The notes under the pieces were generated by a model, which searched no databases, was not told the DNA's origin, and saw only the letters and a list, made by a program, of their open reading frames with translations. A stretch of 64,000 nucleotides of DNA from Sordaria brevicollis (taxonomy: Eukaryota > Ascomycota > Sordariomycetes > Sordariales > Sordariaceae). Where the stretch lies: positions 1,674,001 through 1,738,000 of the forward strand of contig JAUTDP010000011.1 of assembly GCA_033439795.1 (NCBI GenBank). The letters are read 5' to 3'. This document shows, in pieces, positions 46,602 through 60,759 of this stretch (positions are counted from its first letter, which is position 1; the number at the start of each line of letters is the position of its first letter). The translations under genes and the position numbers were made by a program.

Positions 46602-48065
46602 TATTAAATTATTCCGCTTTCTTAATCCGCTGTCCCGTTTTTTATTTATTACCGCTTTCCGCCTTTTATTCCCCCGCCTGTTTATTCTTTTAACCGTTAT
46701 TAAACCTTTTAACCGTTAAATTTTCCTTTATTCCTTTTATTTTCTTCCTCCCTTTATTATAATTACGTTTTTACTATAATTTATATTAATATAAAAATTT
46801 CCCTCCTTTAAATATAAAAACCCTTTATTCCCTAAGCTTTTTTAAATTTTTCTTTCCTTTAATAATAATAATAATCGATTCGAAATAATTATTCCTTATT
46901 AAAAACGCGTTAAAGCGTTTTGTAAAATAATAGAAACTTTTAATAAGGATGAGGGCGAGAATTTATTTCCCCCTTACCCTCCTTCGCCGACCCCTATATT
47001 TAATACGGTTAATACCGATATTAAAATTAATTTTAAATGTATTATTAAATTCTTTATTAATAATAAATTCTTCTATATATTAGAAAAAGGGTGAATTTTC
47101 CTTCCGCTTCGTTTTATTTTTGCGCTAATTTTTCCGAAGCCGTATTTATACTCCTCCGTATTTTGCTTATACCTTTTAATTAAGTAAAGCCTTTCTTACT
47201 TTTATATCTATCCCGGGTTACGATATTTATATAAAGGCTATCGTTGAATCGATTTACTATATCCCTAATTACCCGAATAAATTATTATCCTCTATATTAT
47301 TAACGTTTCCTACTTTAATTCGTTTTTAAATAAATTTAATTAAGTTATTTAATATATTTTAGCGGTTTTATATTATATAATCGATATACTTCGCGGCTTC
47401 TACGATTTCTATAATACTTTTTAAAATAAAATTATTATTAAAAACCCGGTTAATAACGAATTTTACGACTATTTCATCCGCTTCCGTATCGTTACTAAGG
47501 AATTTACTAACGCGATTCGCCTTCGCCTTATTAACGATAATTTTATTAATACCCTTAAATAATTTATTCGTTATAGAAAATAATTAATTAACGATTATTT
47601 TTAGAAAAGTTATTACAAATTCTTTTTTTCTAATAAGGATAATTTAATCGGCGGTTATATTCCTTCGGGTAATATCCCCTATAATAATAATAGTAATTTA
47701 CCCCGTAATAATAGTAGTAATTTACTTCGCAACGGTAATAATAAAATTCCCCCGAATAGTAGCGGTATTTATATACCCTCCTATAATAATTCCCTAATAG
47801 AAATTAATTCGCCGGCTATTCGTCTTACCGGTCCCGTTCCTATTAATAGTAATTAATTCGCTTAACGTTAATTCGTAATTAATATTATACGCTAATATAT
47901 TCGTTAATTCGACGAATAAAACCGTTTATTCGCTAATAATAATAAAATATTAAAGGCTTTAATTAATTGTAAAAAGAAGTAATAATTAAATAAATCGTCG
48001 CTTTCGCGGCCCAATAAACTCTTAATTAAATAAAAATCCTCCTCCGTCTTCGTTTTAATATATTA
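46602..48065 (-). mobile_element. LINE copy L3, middle segment
   Basis: L3 3' region continues after L2 until full-length L4 is inserted. The flank TTTTAATATATTA (48053-48065) recurs as TTTTAATGTATTA at 55065-55077, a TSD with one G/A difference. Confidence 0.85.
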
Positions 48066-49849
48066 AGTAAATAAGATTCTTATTCCCTAGTTAAATCTAT
48101 AGCGCCAATATAGTATAAGGTCTATTTCCGATTCCCTATAGGATAAAACCGTAGGCGTTAAGCGCCCCGGATAAAAACCCCGGCTATATTTCTCAGCGCG
48201 GATTTATCCGCACCACTTTTTCGGCGTTTTATAATCGTAATATATATTTACCGCTAATACGATTAATATCCGTTTTATCCCTTCTATTTATTATTATATT
48301 AAAATATTAAACTATTCCGCTTTTTTAATCCGCCGTCCTATCCCCTATTTATTATTACTTTCCGCTTTCTATTCCCTTACCCGTTTACCCTTTTAACCGC
48401 CTTTAAACTTCCTAACCGTTAAATTTTCCTTTATTCTTTTTATCTTCTTCTTCCCTTTATTATAATTACGTTTCTATTATAATTTATATTAGCGTAAGGA
48501 TTTCCTTCCCCTAAATATAAAATCCCCTTATTCTTCCGGATTTTTTTAAGTTTTTCCTTCTTTTAATAATAATAATCGATTCGAAATAGTTATTCTCCGT
48601 TAAAAATACGCTAAGGCGCTTTATAAAATAATAGAAATTTTTAATGAAAATAAAAGCGAAAATTCATTTCCTTTTCGCCTTCCTTTATTAATTCTTATAT
48701 TTAATACGGTTAATACCGATATTAAAATTAGTTTTAAACGTATTATTAAACGCTTTATTAATAATAAATTCTTTTATATATTAAAAAAAGGGTAAATTTT
48801 CCTTCTATTACGTTTTATTTTTGCGCTAATTTTTCCGAAATTGTATTTATATTCCCCCGTATTTTATTTATACCCTTTAATTAATTAAAGTTTTTTTTTC
48901 CTTCCCGGTTATCCCGGGTTATAATATTTATATAAAAGCCGTTATTAAATCGATTTATTATATCTTTAATTACCCGAATAAATTATTATTTTTTATATCG
49001 TTAACGTTTCTTATTTTAATTCGTCCTTAAATAAATTTAATTAGGTTATTTAATATATTTTAACGGTTTTGCATTATATAATCGATATACTTTATAATTT
49101 CTACGATTTTTATAATACCTTTTAAAAGAAAATTATTAATAAAGATCCGATTAGTAGTAAATTCTACAATTATTTTATCCGCTTTTATATTATTATTAAG
49201 GAATTTACCAATACGATTCGCCTTCGCCTTATTAGTAACGGCTTTATTAATATTTTAAAGTAATTTATTCGCTATAGAAAGTAATCGGTTAATAATTACT
49301 TTTAAAAAGGCTATTATAAATTCCTCCTTTTTAATAAGGATAATTTAATCGGTGGTTATATTCCTTTAAATAGTATCCCTTATAATAATAGTAGTAATTT
49401 GCCCTATAATAATAGTAATAATTTACTTTATAGCAATAGTAATAGAATTCCTTTAAATAATAGTAGTATTCGTATACTTTCTTATAATAATTCTCCGATA
49501 GAAATTAATTCGCCGGTTATTCGTCCTACTAATCCTATTTTTATTAATAATAATTGGCTCGTTTAATATTAATTCGTAATTAATATTATATATTAATATA
49601 TTCGTTAATTCGATAAGTAGAACCGTTTATTCGCCGATAATAATAAAATATTAAAAGTTTTAATTAATTATAAAAAGAAATAATAATTAAATAAATCGTC
49701 GCTTTCGCGGCCCGATAAATTCTTAATTAAATAGAAATCCTCCCCCGTCTTCGTTTTAATATATTAGTAAATAAAAATAAAAGAAAAGGAAGAAAAGAAA
49801 ATTAAAAATAGCGAACGAATTCGTTTCGCCGCTCCTTTTTTAATTCGAT

Positions 49850-52800
49850 TATTAAATAATATTTATTTAATCGTCCTAACCGAAATATTTATAATAAGAT
49901 CCTTTCGGCTTTAATTTTATCGTTTAAATAAATTTAAAATTATTTTTATATTTACAACTAATTAATTATTACGAATTATATATTTATTATCCGGAGATAT
50001 TCGAATATAATATAATAGAATATTTCTCGTCCTAATTTATACGAATAAATAAGGGTATTAATATCGGGGATTCTCTTTTAAAAAAGGAAGGTTTTAAGGC
50101 CGATTATTTCCATTCTTGTTTAAATAAGGAGGGAGCTTTTTACTTTTATTAATAAATAATAATCTTTATTATCCTCCGAAGGTTAGGTTTTTTTCTATTT
50201 TTTTTTTTTTTAATCGATTATATACTGTTTTATCGTAATATCGTTGAATTTCGGGTCGAGGTTAATAATTATAAATTTATACCGCTAATTTAATTTAATT
50301 ACCGCTATTATTAATTAATAGTTATAGCGCGATATTTATTCTCTTTTTATAATATCCTTTAATTATATTTTTCGATTAAAAATTAAAAATTCCGGCGGTT
50401 ATAACGGTTAAATAAATATACCCGTTATTAGGGGCAATCCTATTATAATTATTATAAATTTCTTTATTAATATTTATTCTTCCGTTTATTTAATTTTAGC
50501 GGTATTATTTTTTAATTTATTAATAAATAATCGATTTTTTATTCGTTTTATTTAAATATAATTAATTATTTAAATTATTATTCCTTAAACGAATTTAATT
50601 TAATCCGTATGGGCGAATTTCTCTTCGAAAATTTTTACCCGTTTATTAAAGTAGAGGTCGAATAACGGGTAAAAAATTTCCGTTTTAAAATTCTATACCG
50701 GCGTAATTTTATACGCTTTAATAACGATTTTTAAATATTTAATTTAATATTTAATTAATCCGATTATTATCCTTCGGGGTTTATTATATATTTTTATCGG
50801 TTAGTAGAAAGTTGAAGCTTTATATATAATTGCGCTTCGAATATATTTAATATAAATTTCTTTTGCGCGAACGAAGGAGTAACCCTAAATCTTTATAATT
50901 AATCGGGTTAATATATTTATTTAAATTTTTATTTTCTTTTTAATAACTTCCGCGTAAATTTAATAATTAAATTTATAATTTAATTAAACGCTTAGGAATT
51001 TTATTAATTCCGTCGGTCGAAGTATAATATTTCCGAATTAGAGAGTTTCCGTTTTTAATGCCTTTGTCCGTATAAAATATATTAATTCCGTTTTATTTAT
51101 TTCGAATTTTATATTTCTCTCCTTTATTTATTCGGAGTAAATTTCTTATATCGTTTAAAATATCTTATAATTCTCTTCGGTAATTTTCGCTATAGCGACG
51201 ATATTAATATCGTCGGCGAAACCGACTGTAATTATATTTTTAATTATAATTAATTTATAATATAATAAAATAATGAAGAGGATAAAAAGAATTAGGGAAA
51301 GGGGGGAGCTTTAGAGTATTCTGGTTTTTATAGCGTAAAGAACGGATATTTCGTCGTTGAAAAAGAAGGAACCTTTTTATCTATTAACGAAATTCGCTAC
51401 CTCTTTGAAAATTTATTATAAGAATTATATTTCTTATAAGGTATATAATAATTATTTATAATTAATTTTATTAAATATACTTTTAAAATTAAAAAGTATT
51501 AATAATATAACGGCTCCGAATTTTTAAACCGTATATATAATATCCGTAACGATATAGATAGTAAATTTAATCGAACGGTTTACCTAATTATTTATTTAAC
51601 CCTTTAATAGGAGGTTAAATTCTTTTATAATTTAAATAAATTTTTTAGCGATAAATATTTCGAAGATTTTCCTAACGTTATTTAATAGTAAAATTAATTT
51701 TTACGCGCCGGTTAGCTTTTATTATACGGCGGTTTTTTTTAGCTTTTTAAGAACGATTATTTTCGCGTTTTTAAACCGCTATAAGAAATACTTAAAACGA
51801 AAATTTGTAACTGCGAAAGCGGTTATAATTTTTTAGAATAATTTTTTATAAATTTTTAAAAATTTATTCGAATATTAATCGACGTCTGGTATTTTATTTA
51901 GAATTATCCGAAATAAAATTTCTTAAATATCCTCTTTAGTAATTAATTCGTTAATAAATAACGAATCGCCGGTATTTAATAAAAAGGTTTAATCGGGTAA
52001 ATAATTTATAAGGATATTTACTTTTAGGAAAAAACGTTCGGCGAAAATATTCGTTTTATTATTATAATTTTCGATTTCTTTTATTCCTTTATATTATTTA
52101 AAAATTAGAAATTTGGGTAGGTTTATTAATAAATAGCTTTGGATATAAGTTTATTTTTCGAGGGTTTAAAGTTTATTTAAATTTTTCGACGCCTTTTCGA
52201 CGCTTTTTCGTTATATCGTTTATTGAATTTTCGTATTAATTTTTTTTTTCTTTATTAATATTTTTATAAATTTTATTTAATTCGAAAATATCCTTTCTTT
52301 ATATTATTTTTACTATTTTTATTTCGTATTTTTCGTTATTATTTTATATTTTAACGTTTATTACTTTGCTCTTTTCTTTCGATTTTTTTTTTTATATAGA
52401 ATGAATTTTTCTATTATATTTATAAATTCTCTATCGAATTTATCGAATGTAAATTTTAATTCCTCCTTTATATTAATCTTTATTAAAACCGAAATCCGTT
52501 ATAACGCCGCTTTTTATACCTTTTCTATATTTATTAAATTTTAATTATAATTTTCTTTTATTTCCGCTTTTTTAATTTTTTTTCTGGTATAAATTTAAAT
52601 TTTTTAAAGATAATAATCCGAGCCGGTTTATTCGTATTATTACGCCCTTTAATATTCGATTTCGATTTTTAATATTATTTATACGTAATTAATTATTTTA
52701 TTTCTTTTTTTTTATATTACGTTATTTATACAAATCGGTTCCCTTTTAAGGGTAATAAATCGTATACGCTATTATTATATTTATATAAGGAGTTTTTTAG

Positions 52801-53350
52801 CTTTTGGGTTAGTTTTATTCTCCAAATTTTAATTAGGATAATAGAAGTTAAAATCCCCGACGGTTATAATTTAATATCTTACCGGGGGTTTTTCTTCGAA
52901 GAATTCGAAGAAGGGAAACCTTTATTCGTATTTTAATATTTTATATATTTTAATAGGGGAATAAATCGAATAAATAGTTAATAATTCCTTTAAATTTTTA
53001 AATATTATAAAAGCCTAATTTTTTCCAATGCGGAAATTTAAATCCTTTAAGTTCTATTTTTTATTTATATAAATAACCGCCCTCCCTTTTTTTAAATAAT
53101 CTATTCTAATATATTTACTGCTTTATAAATGATAAATATTTTTATTTAAATTCCTACCCGGCTTTTAAATCGTTATAATATTATAAATCTTTTCTTATTC
53201 GAATAATAATTTCCCTTTTTCGTATAATTTCCCTATATTTTAATAGAATATTTTTAATTAGATTATTAATTATTCTATAAGGGAGTATTTTCTAACCCCG
53301 TAGGCGGAATAGGAGCGGGAATCTTTTCCTTCTAAATAGTTGGTTTAGTA
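49850..53350 (-). pseudogene. LINE ORF2 (L4): endonuclease and reverse transcriptase
   Basis: Minus strand. Endonuclease: PLF-FFEEKPPV and GDFN equivalents near 52800-52925. RT: NFVNRxRGSFFFNDEISVLYAIKTRIL then GSPLSLILFILF (51260-51400). The active site reads GFADDINI with the Asp pair intact at 51209-51214, the only copy here that keeps both. FEINKTELIYF lies near 51100. Many stops remain. Confidence 0.83.
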
Positions 53351-53369
53351 GCGGTAATTAAATTAGCGC

Positions 53370-54999
53370 CGCTCTAAATACCTAAATTTTAAGAATTTAT
53401 AAATACGTTTATTGGGCCTTTAGCCGCTAATTTCGATTTAATAGAAGGTTTATTAATCCGCTTACGGGTATAGCCTTTATTTCCGCTTTTAAACTCCCTT
53501 TTACGAATAATAATAATACGGACGGTAAAGGGGGCATTAAGGAAATCGATATCTTTATTATCCTTTACCGCCGCCGGTTTTAATATAATACTTTTTTTAA
53601 AATCTTTCTAATATATAAATAAATATAATTTTTTAGCGTATTTTATAATAATTTTCGTAATAACTTTTTTAAAAATAGAATATACTTTTTTTTCGAAAGT
53701 ATAATACTTATATTTTTTATATAAAATATAAAAAATTAGCGATTTATTTTTATTAAATAAGTAATTCGCTTTTTTAAAACGGTCTTTATTATATTTATCC
53801 TTATTATAGCGTTTATAAACGTTAGTATTATAATAAAATTTCTTTAAATATTTTACGTCTTAATAAGTAAAATATTATTAAATATTAATTAAAGAAGTAA
53901 ATAGTTCGTAAATATACGCACCGCCTTTTTAAAGGAGGAATCCTTTATAGAAAATTTCGATTACCTTTATAATTATAACCTTTATTATAAAAAATCCCTT
54001 ATCTTTATTAATTTTCTTTTTCTATAAGCGTATTTTAATAATAAAAGCGGTTAAATTCGTTTATTATATTTTATAAATAATATTTTCTATCCTTATATAT
54101 TTAATAATATTCGTTTAAAGGAACCCTTTAATAATTAACGTAATAATATTTAAAAATACGAATACTTTTTCGCTAAAGATTTTTTTAACCTAAATTTAAT
54201 ATTATTAATATTATTTGCGTATAATATTATCGAATATAATTTTATAATTTCCGGTCGTAAGTAATTTTATAACGGTTCGTATAATATTAAGGATATTAAT
54301 CCTTAAATTACGAAATATCTTTTTAATTTGGATTTTAATTTCTTTATTCGTCCGTTTTAAATATTAAATATCGATTATAATATTTCGGATAAAGAGGGTA
54401 CGGTTATAATTAATAAAGAATATTTTTAAAGGGGGGGTAATAATTGTAATATATTAAAGGATAAACCCGGTTTTAGGAAGAATATCCTTTATAATTCCGG
54501 CTTATATTTTCGGCGCCTTTTTAACGTTCTTTTATAATTCTTATAAAATCGTCTTTTTTAAATCGTTAAAATCCTTCTTAATAATAATTTAATCGTTATT
54601 AACTTTATTAATTTCGGGGCGCGTTACTCTATTTTTCTTTACGAGGATTTTCGTATATTCGTTAAATAATTTACGAATTTAATTATAATCTTCGAACGAA
54701 ACGGCGTCGTAATTTAAAGATTTATTCGCTTTAGTAATAAATTTTTTTATAATTTCGTTATCCTCTTACGTTTTTTCTAAAATCTTCGTAGTACGTACTA
54801 CGTTAAGGTTGTTATAAATTAAGAATTTTACGAGCGGGTTATAAACATTATTTTCGAATTTACGATTACCGTTATTAATCGCTATCGGTAGTAACGATAT
54901 ACTATCGTCGTTATAATCGTCGTAGGATATTATAAAGGATGTAAAAGACCCTCCTAAATCGATTCCTATTATCGGTTTTCGTTTTAGAACGCTCCTCAA
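53370..54999 (-). pseudogene. LINE ORF1 (L4) with the longest open ATPase-like N-terminus
   Basis: From 54999 to 54766 this copy is open for 77 codons from a TTG: KRKPIIGIDLGGSFTSFIIS then YDDYNDDSISLLPIAINN, GNRKFENNVYNPLV, NLNVVRTTKILEKT, then a stop. GIDLGGSFTS matches the phosphate-1 loop of Hsp70/actin-fold ATPases. I see no later motifs of that fold (phosphate-2, adenosine), so it may be a remnant or a look-alike. Downstream come the charged middle, the poly-C tract (seven C plus TTT, in frame; near 54431) and the gag-like part. TTG is probably not the real start; others lack it. Confidence 0.65.
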
Positions 55000-55064
55000 T
55001 TAGAAATCGGCGTTTCCGGTTCTAAAGCAGTTTTAATAATATTTTAATATTCTAGCGTATTCCG

Positions 55065-58000
55065 TTTTAATGTATTAATAATTAAAAGTAAAAGAAAAGG
55101 AAGAAAAAAAATTAGGAATAGTAAGCGAATTCATTTCGCTATTCCTCTTCTAATTTAATTATTAAGTAGTATTTATTTAATCGTCCTAACCGAAGTATTT
55201 ATAATAGGATTCTTTCGGCTTTAATTTTATTATTTAAATAAATTTAGAATTATTCCTACGTTTACGGCTAATTGGTTATTACGAATTATATATTTACTAT
55301 TTAAAAATATTCGAATATAATATAATAGAATATTTCCCGTTTTAATCCGTACGAATAAATAAGGGTATTAATATTGGGGATTCTCTTTTAAAAAAGGAAA
55401 ACTTTAAAGCCGATTATTTCTATTCTCGTTTAAACGAGGAGGGAGCTCTTTATTTTCGTTAATAAATAATAATTTTTATTATCCTCCGAAGGTTAAATTC
55501 TCTTCCGTTTCTTCTTTTTTTAACCGATTATATACCGTTTTATTACAATATTATTAAATTTCGGATTAAAATTAATAATTATAAATTTATATCGCTAATT
55601 TAATTTAATTATTATTATTATTAATTAATAATTATAATATAATACCTACTTTCTCTTCGTAATATCTTTTAATTATATTTCTCGATCGAGGGTTAAAAAT
55701 TCCGGCGGCTATAACGGTTAAACGGGTACGCCTATTACCGGGGGCGGTTTTATTATAATTATTATAAAATTCTCTATTAATATTTATTCTTCCGCTTATT
55801 TATTTTTAATAATATTATTTTCCGGTTTATTAATAAATAATCGACCTTTTATTCGTTTTATTTAAATATAATTAATTATTTAGGTTATTATTCTTTAGAC
55901 GAACTTAATTTAATCCGTACGGGCGAATTTCTCTTCGAAAGCCTTTACCCGTTTATTAAAATAGAAATCGAATAGCGGGTAAAAAATTTCCATTTTAAAG
56001 TTCTATACCGGTATAACCTTATACGCCCCGGCGACGATTTTTAAATATTTAATTTAATATTTAATTAATCCGATTATTATCCTTCGGGGTTTACTATATA
56101 TTTTTATTAGCTAATAGAAAATTAAAACTCTATATATAATCGCGTTTCGAATATATTTAATATAAATTTCCTTTATACGAACGAAAGAATAACCTTAAAT
56201 CTTTATAATTAGCCGGGTTAATATATTTATTTAAATTTTTATTTTCTTCTTAATAATTTCTATATAAATTCGATAATTAAATTTATAATTTAATTAAACG
56301 TTTAAGAATTTTATTAATTCCGTCGGTTAAAATATAATATCCCCGAATTAAAGAATCTCCGTTCTTAGTACCCTTATTCGCGTAAAATATATTAATTCCG
56401 TTTTATTCGCTTCGAATTCTATATTTCTCTCCCCTACCTATTCGGAATAAATTTCTTATATTATTTAAAGTATTTTATAATTCTCTTCGGTAATTTTTAC
56501 TATAACGATAATATTAATATCGTTAACGAAGCCGATTATAATTATATTTTTAATTATAATTAATTTATAATATAATAAAGTAATAAAAAGGATAAAAAGA
56601 ATTAAAGAAAAGGGGGAGCTTTAAGGTACTCCGGCTTTTATAATATAGGGAGTAAATATTTCGTCGTCGAAGAAGAGGGAATCTCTTCGTTTATTAACGA
56701 AATTCGCTATTTATTCGAAAATTTATCGTAGGAATTATATTTCCTATAGAATATATAATAATTATTTATAATTAATTTTATCGAATATACTTTTAAAATT
56801 AAAGAATATTAGCGACGTAACGGCTCCGAATTTTTAAATTATATATATAATATCTATAATAATACGGATAATAAATTTAATCGAACAACTTACCCGATTA
56901 CCTATTTAACCCTTTAATAGGAAATTAAATTCTTCTATAATTTAAATAAATTTTTTAATAATAAACGTTTCGAAGATTTTCCTAATATTATTTAATAATA
57001 AAATTAATTTCTACGCGCCGATTAATTTTTATTATACGGCGGTTTTTTTTAACTTTTTAAGAACGATTATTCTTATATTCTTAAACCGCTATAAGAAATA
57101 CCTAAAATGAAAATTCGTAACCGCGAAAGCGGTTATAATTTTTTGGAATAATTCTTTATAAATTTTTAAAAATTTATTCGAATATTAATCGACGCTTAAT
57201 ATTTTATTTAAAATTATCCGAAATAGGACTTTTTTAAATATCCTTTTCGGTAATTAATTCGTTAATAAATAATAAATTGCCGATATTTAGAAGAAGGGTC
57301 TAATTAAATAAATAATCCGTAAAGATATTTATTTTTAGGAAGAAATATTCGGCGAAAATATTTACTTTACTATTATAATTTTTAATTTCTTTTATTCCTT
57401 TATATTATTTAAAAATTAGGAATTTAAGTAAATTCATTAGTAAATAACTTCGGGTATAAGTTTATTTTTCGAAGGTTTAAAATTTATTTAAATTTTTCAA
57501 TACCTTTTCAACGCCTTTTTATTATATCGTTTACTAAATTTTCGTATTAATCTTCCTTTTCTTTATCAATATTTCTATAAATTTTATTTAATTCGAAAAT
57601 ATTTTTTCTTTATATTACTTTTATTACTTCTATTTCGTATTTTTCGTCGCTATTTTATATTTTAACATTTATTACTTCACTCTTTTCCCTCGACCTTTCT
57701 TCCGGTATAAGACGAATTCTTCTATTATATTTATAAATTTTTTATCGAATTTATTGAATATAAATTCTAATTCCTCCTTTATATCGATTTTCGCCGGGAC
57801 CGAAATCCGTTATAACGCCGCCTTTCGTACTTTTTCTATATTTATTAAATTCTAATTATAACCTTCTTCCATTTCCGCTTTTTTAACCTTTCTTCTAATA
57901 TAAATTTAAACTTTTTAAAAATAATAATTCGAATTGGTTTATTTATATTATTACGCCCTTTAATATTTAATTTCGATTTTTAATATTATTTATACGTAAT

Positions 58001-58990
58001 CGATTATTTTATTTTTTTCTTCCTATATTACGTTATTTATACAGGTCGGCTCCCCTTTAAGGGTAACGAACCGTATATATTACCGTCGTATTTATATAAA
58101 GAATTTTTCGGCTTTTAAGCTAATTCTATTCTCTAAATCCTAATTGGGATAATAAAAGTTAAAATCCCCGATAATTATAATTTAATATTTTACCGGGGGT
58201 CTTTCTTCGAAGAATTCGAAGAGGGGAAACCCTTATTCGTATTCCGGTATTCTATACGTTTTAATAAGGGAATAAATCGAATAAACGGTTAATAATTCCT
58301 TTAAATTTTTAAACGTTATAAAGGCCTAATCTCTTTTAATGTAAAAGTCTAAATCTTTAAAATTCTATTTTTTATTTACGTAAATAACCGCCCTCCCCTT
58401 TTTTAAATAATCTACCCTAATATATTTATTATTTTATAAATAATAAATATTTTCGTTTAAATTCCTATTTAATTTTTAAATTATTACAATATTATAAATC
58501 TCCTTTTATTCGAATAGTAATTTCCCTCTTTCGTATAATTTCCCTATATTCTAATAGAATATTTTTAATTAAATTATTAATTACTCTATAAAAAAATATT
58601 TTTTAACCCCGCGGGCGGAGTAAGAACGGGAATCTTTTCCTTTTAAATAACCGGTCTAGCGGCGGCGATTAAATTAATACCGCTCCGAATATTTAAGCCT
58701 TAAAAATTCGTAAACGCGTTTATTAAACTTTTAACCGCTAATTTCGGTCTAATAAAGGGCCTATTAATTTATTTATAAATATAGCCTTTATTTCCGCTTT
58801 TAAATTCCCTCTTATAAATAATAATAATATAAACGGTAGGGGGGGTATTAAGGAAATTAATATTTCCGTCGTCTTTTACCGCCGCCGGTTTTAATATAAT
58901 ATTTTTTTTAGGGTCTTTCCGGTATATAAATAAACGTAGCTTCTTAGCGTATTTTACGGTAGCCTTCGTAATAATTTTCTTAAAAATAGA
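55065..58990 (-). mobile_element. LINE copy L3, 5'-ward segment (ORF2 and part of ORF1)
   Basis: L3 after L4. On the minus strand: RT C-terminal region (55200-55900), FEANKTELIYF near 56400, RT active site as GFVNDINII near 56515 and PLFFILF block near 56590-56620. Endonuclease GDFN near 58160 with GFPLFEFFEERPPV near 58200; gag-like ORF1 text from 58620 to 58990, where L5 is inserted. The 5' end of L3 is not in the window. Confidence 0.85.
56200..58560 (-). pseudogene. LINE ORF2 (L3) endonuclease and RT
   Basis: Same motif series as in L2 and L4, read through stops on the minus strand: YSIYSLIKTYRIPEYEQGFPLFEFFEERPPV (as two blocks near 58200-58290), GDFN near 58160, the RT block NFVNKRRDSLFFDDEIFTPYIIKAGVP near 56630-56690, then PLSLILFILF. 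Inactive. Confidence 0.78.
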
Positions 58991-60608
58991 AAGTAAGTAA
59001 GATTCTTATTCCCTAATTAAATTTATAGCGCTAATATAGTATAGGGTCTATTTCTAATTCTTTATAGGATGAAACCGTAGGCATTAAGCGCCCTAAATAA
59101 AAACCCCGGTTATATTTCTCGGCGCGGACCTATTTACGCTACTTTTTCGGCGTTCTACGATCGCGGTATATATCTACCGCTAATATAATTAATATTTATT
59201 TTATCCCTTCTATTTACCATTATATTAAAATATTAAACCGCTTTACCTTTTTAATCCGCCGTCCTATCCCTTATTTATTACCGCCTTCCGCCTTTTATTC
59301 CTCTACCCGTTTACCCTTTTAACCGCTTTTAAATTTCTTAATTATTAAATTTTCTTTTATTCCTTTTATTTTTTTTTTCCCCTTATTACGGCTATATTTC
59401 TATTACGGTTTGTATTAGCGTAAAAATTTCCCTCCCTTAAATATAAAAACCCTTTATCCCTTCGGGTTTTTTTAGGCTTTTCCTTCCTTTAATAATAATA
59501 ATCGATTTAAAATAGCTATTCTTCGTTAAAAATATATTAAAACGTTCTATAAAATAATAAAAATTTTTAATAAGGATAAAGGCGAAAATTTATCTCCCTT
59601 TTACCCTCCTTCACTAACCTTTATATTTAATATAATTAATACCGATATTAAAATTAATTTCGAATATATTATTAAATACTTTATTAATAATAAATTCTTT
59701 TATATATTAGAGAAAGGGTAAATTTTCCTTCCGTTACGTTTTATTTTTACGTTAATTTCTTTAAAACTATATTTATATTCCCCCGTATTTCGTTTATACC
59801 TTTTAATTAATTAAGGCCCTTTTTTCCTTCCTAATTATCCCGGGTTATAATACTTATATAAAGGCTATCGTTGAATTAATTTATTATATCCCTAATTACC
59901 CGAATAAATTGCTATTTTCTATATTATTAATATTTCTTATTTTAATTCGTTTTTAAATAAATTTAATTAAGCTATTTAATATATTTTAACGGTTTTATAT
60001 TATATAATCGATACCCTTCGCGGTTTTTACGATTTCCGTAATATTTTTTAGGAGAAGGTTGTTAATAAAGACCCGATTAGCAGCGAATTCCGTAATTATT
60101 TTATCCGCCTTTATATTATCGTTAAAGAATTTACCGGCGCGATTCGCCTTCGTTTTATTAATAACGGCTTTATTAATACCTTAAAGCAATTTATTCGCTA
60201 TAAAAAGTAGTCGGTTAATAATTATTTCTAAAAAGGTTATTGCGAATTCTTCCTTTCCAATAAGGATAGTTTAATTAGCGGTTATATTCCTTTAAATAAT
60301 ATCCCTTATAATAGTAATAATAGTTTGCCCCGTAGCGGTAGTAATAATTTACTTTATAACGGTAGCAGTAAAATTCCCCCGAATAATAGTAGTATTCGTA
60401 TATTTTCTTATAGTAATTCTTTAATAGAAATTAATTCGCCGGTTATTCGTCCTACCGGTTTTATTCCTATTAATAGTAATTAATTCGCTTAATATTAATT
60501 TATAATTAATATTATATATTAATATATTCGTCAATTCAATAAATAAAACCGTTTATTCGCTAATAATAATAAAATATTAAAGGTTTTAATTAATCGTAAG
60601 AAGAAATA
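58991..60608 (-). mobile_element. LINE copy L5, 3' segment
   Basis: Tail AAGTAAGTAAGATTC (+ strand) at 58991, the clearest repeat of the AAGT tail unit. 3' hairpin near 59130, low-complexity block 60290-60420. Interrupted at about 60609 by a non-RIPed island and continued from 62258. Its 5' part lies beyond the window. Confidence 0.87.
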
Positions 60609-60759
60609 AAAATAGTAGTCCCTTGGGCGGAGCCGGATATGCCCAATTGAGACAATGAAACGCCCATTTTATACTCTTTATTTTCATTGTTTTTTTCATT
60701 TTAAACGTATTAATTATTTATTTATCCATTTTCTTTAAGTATTTAATTACGAATTCAAT

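Larger units (their letters stand above)
48066..55054 (-). mobile_element. LINE copy L4, full length, minus strand
   Basis: Tail AGTAAATAAGATTC (+ strand) at 48066; the 5' end CTGCTTTAGAACCGG (minus strand) ends at 55030. About 24-34 extra AT-rich bases (to about 55054-55064) lie between the 5' end and the TSD. Inserted into L3. Complete order of ORF1, ORF2 and 3' region on the minus strand. Confidence 0.92.
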
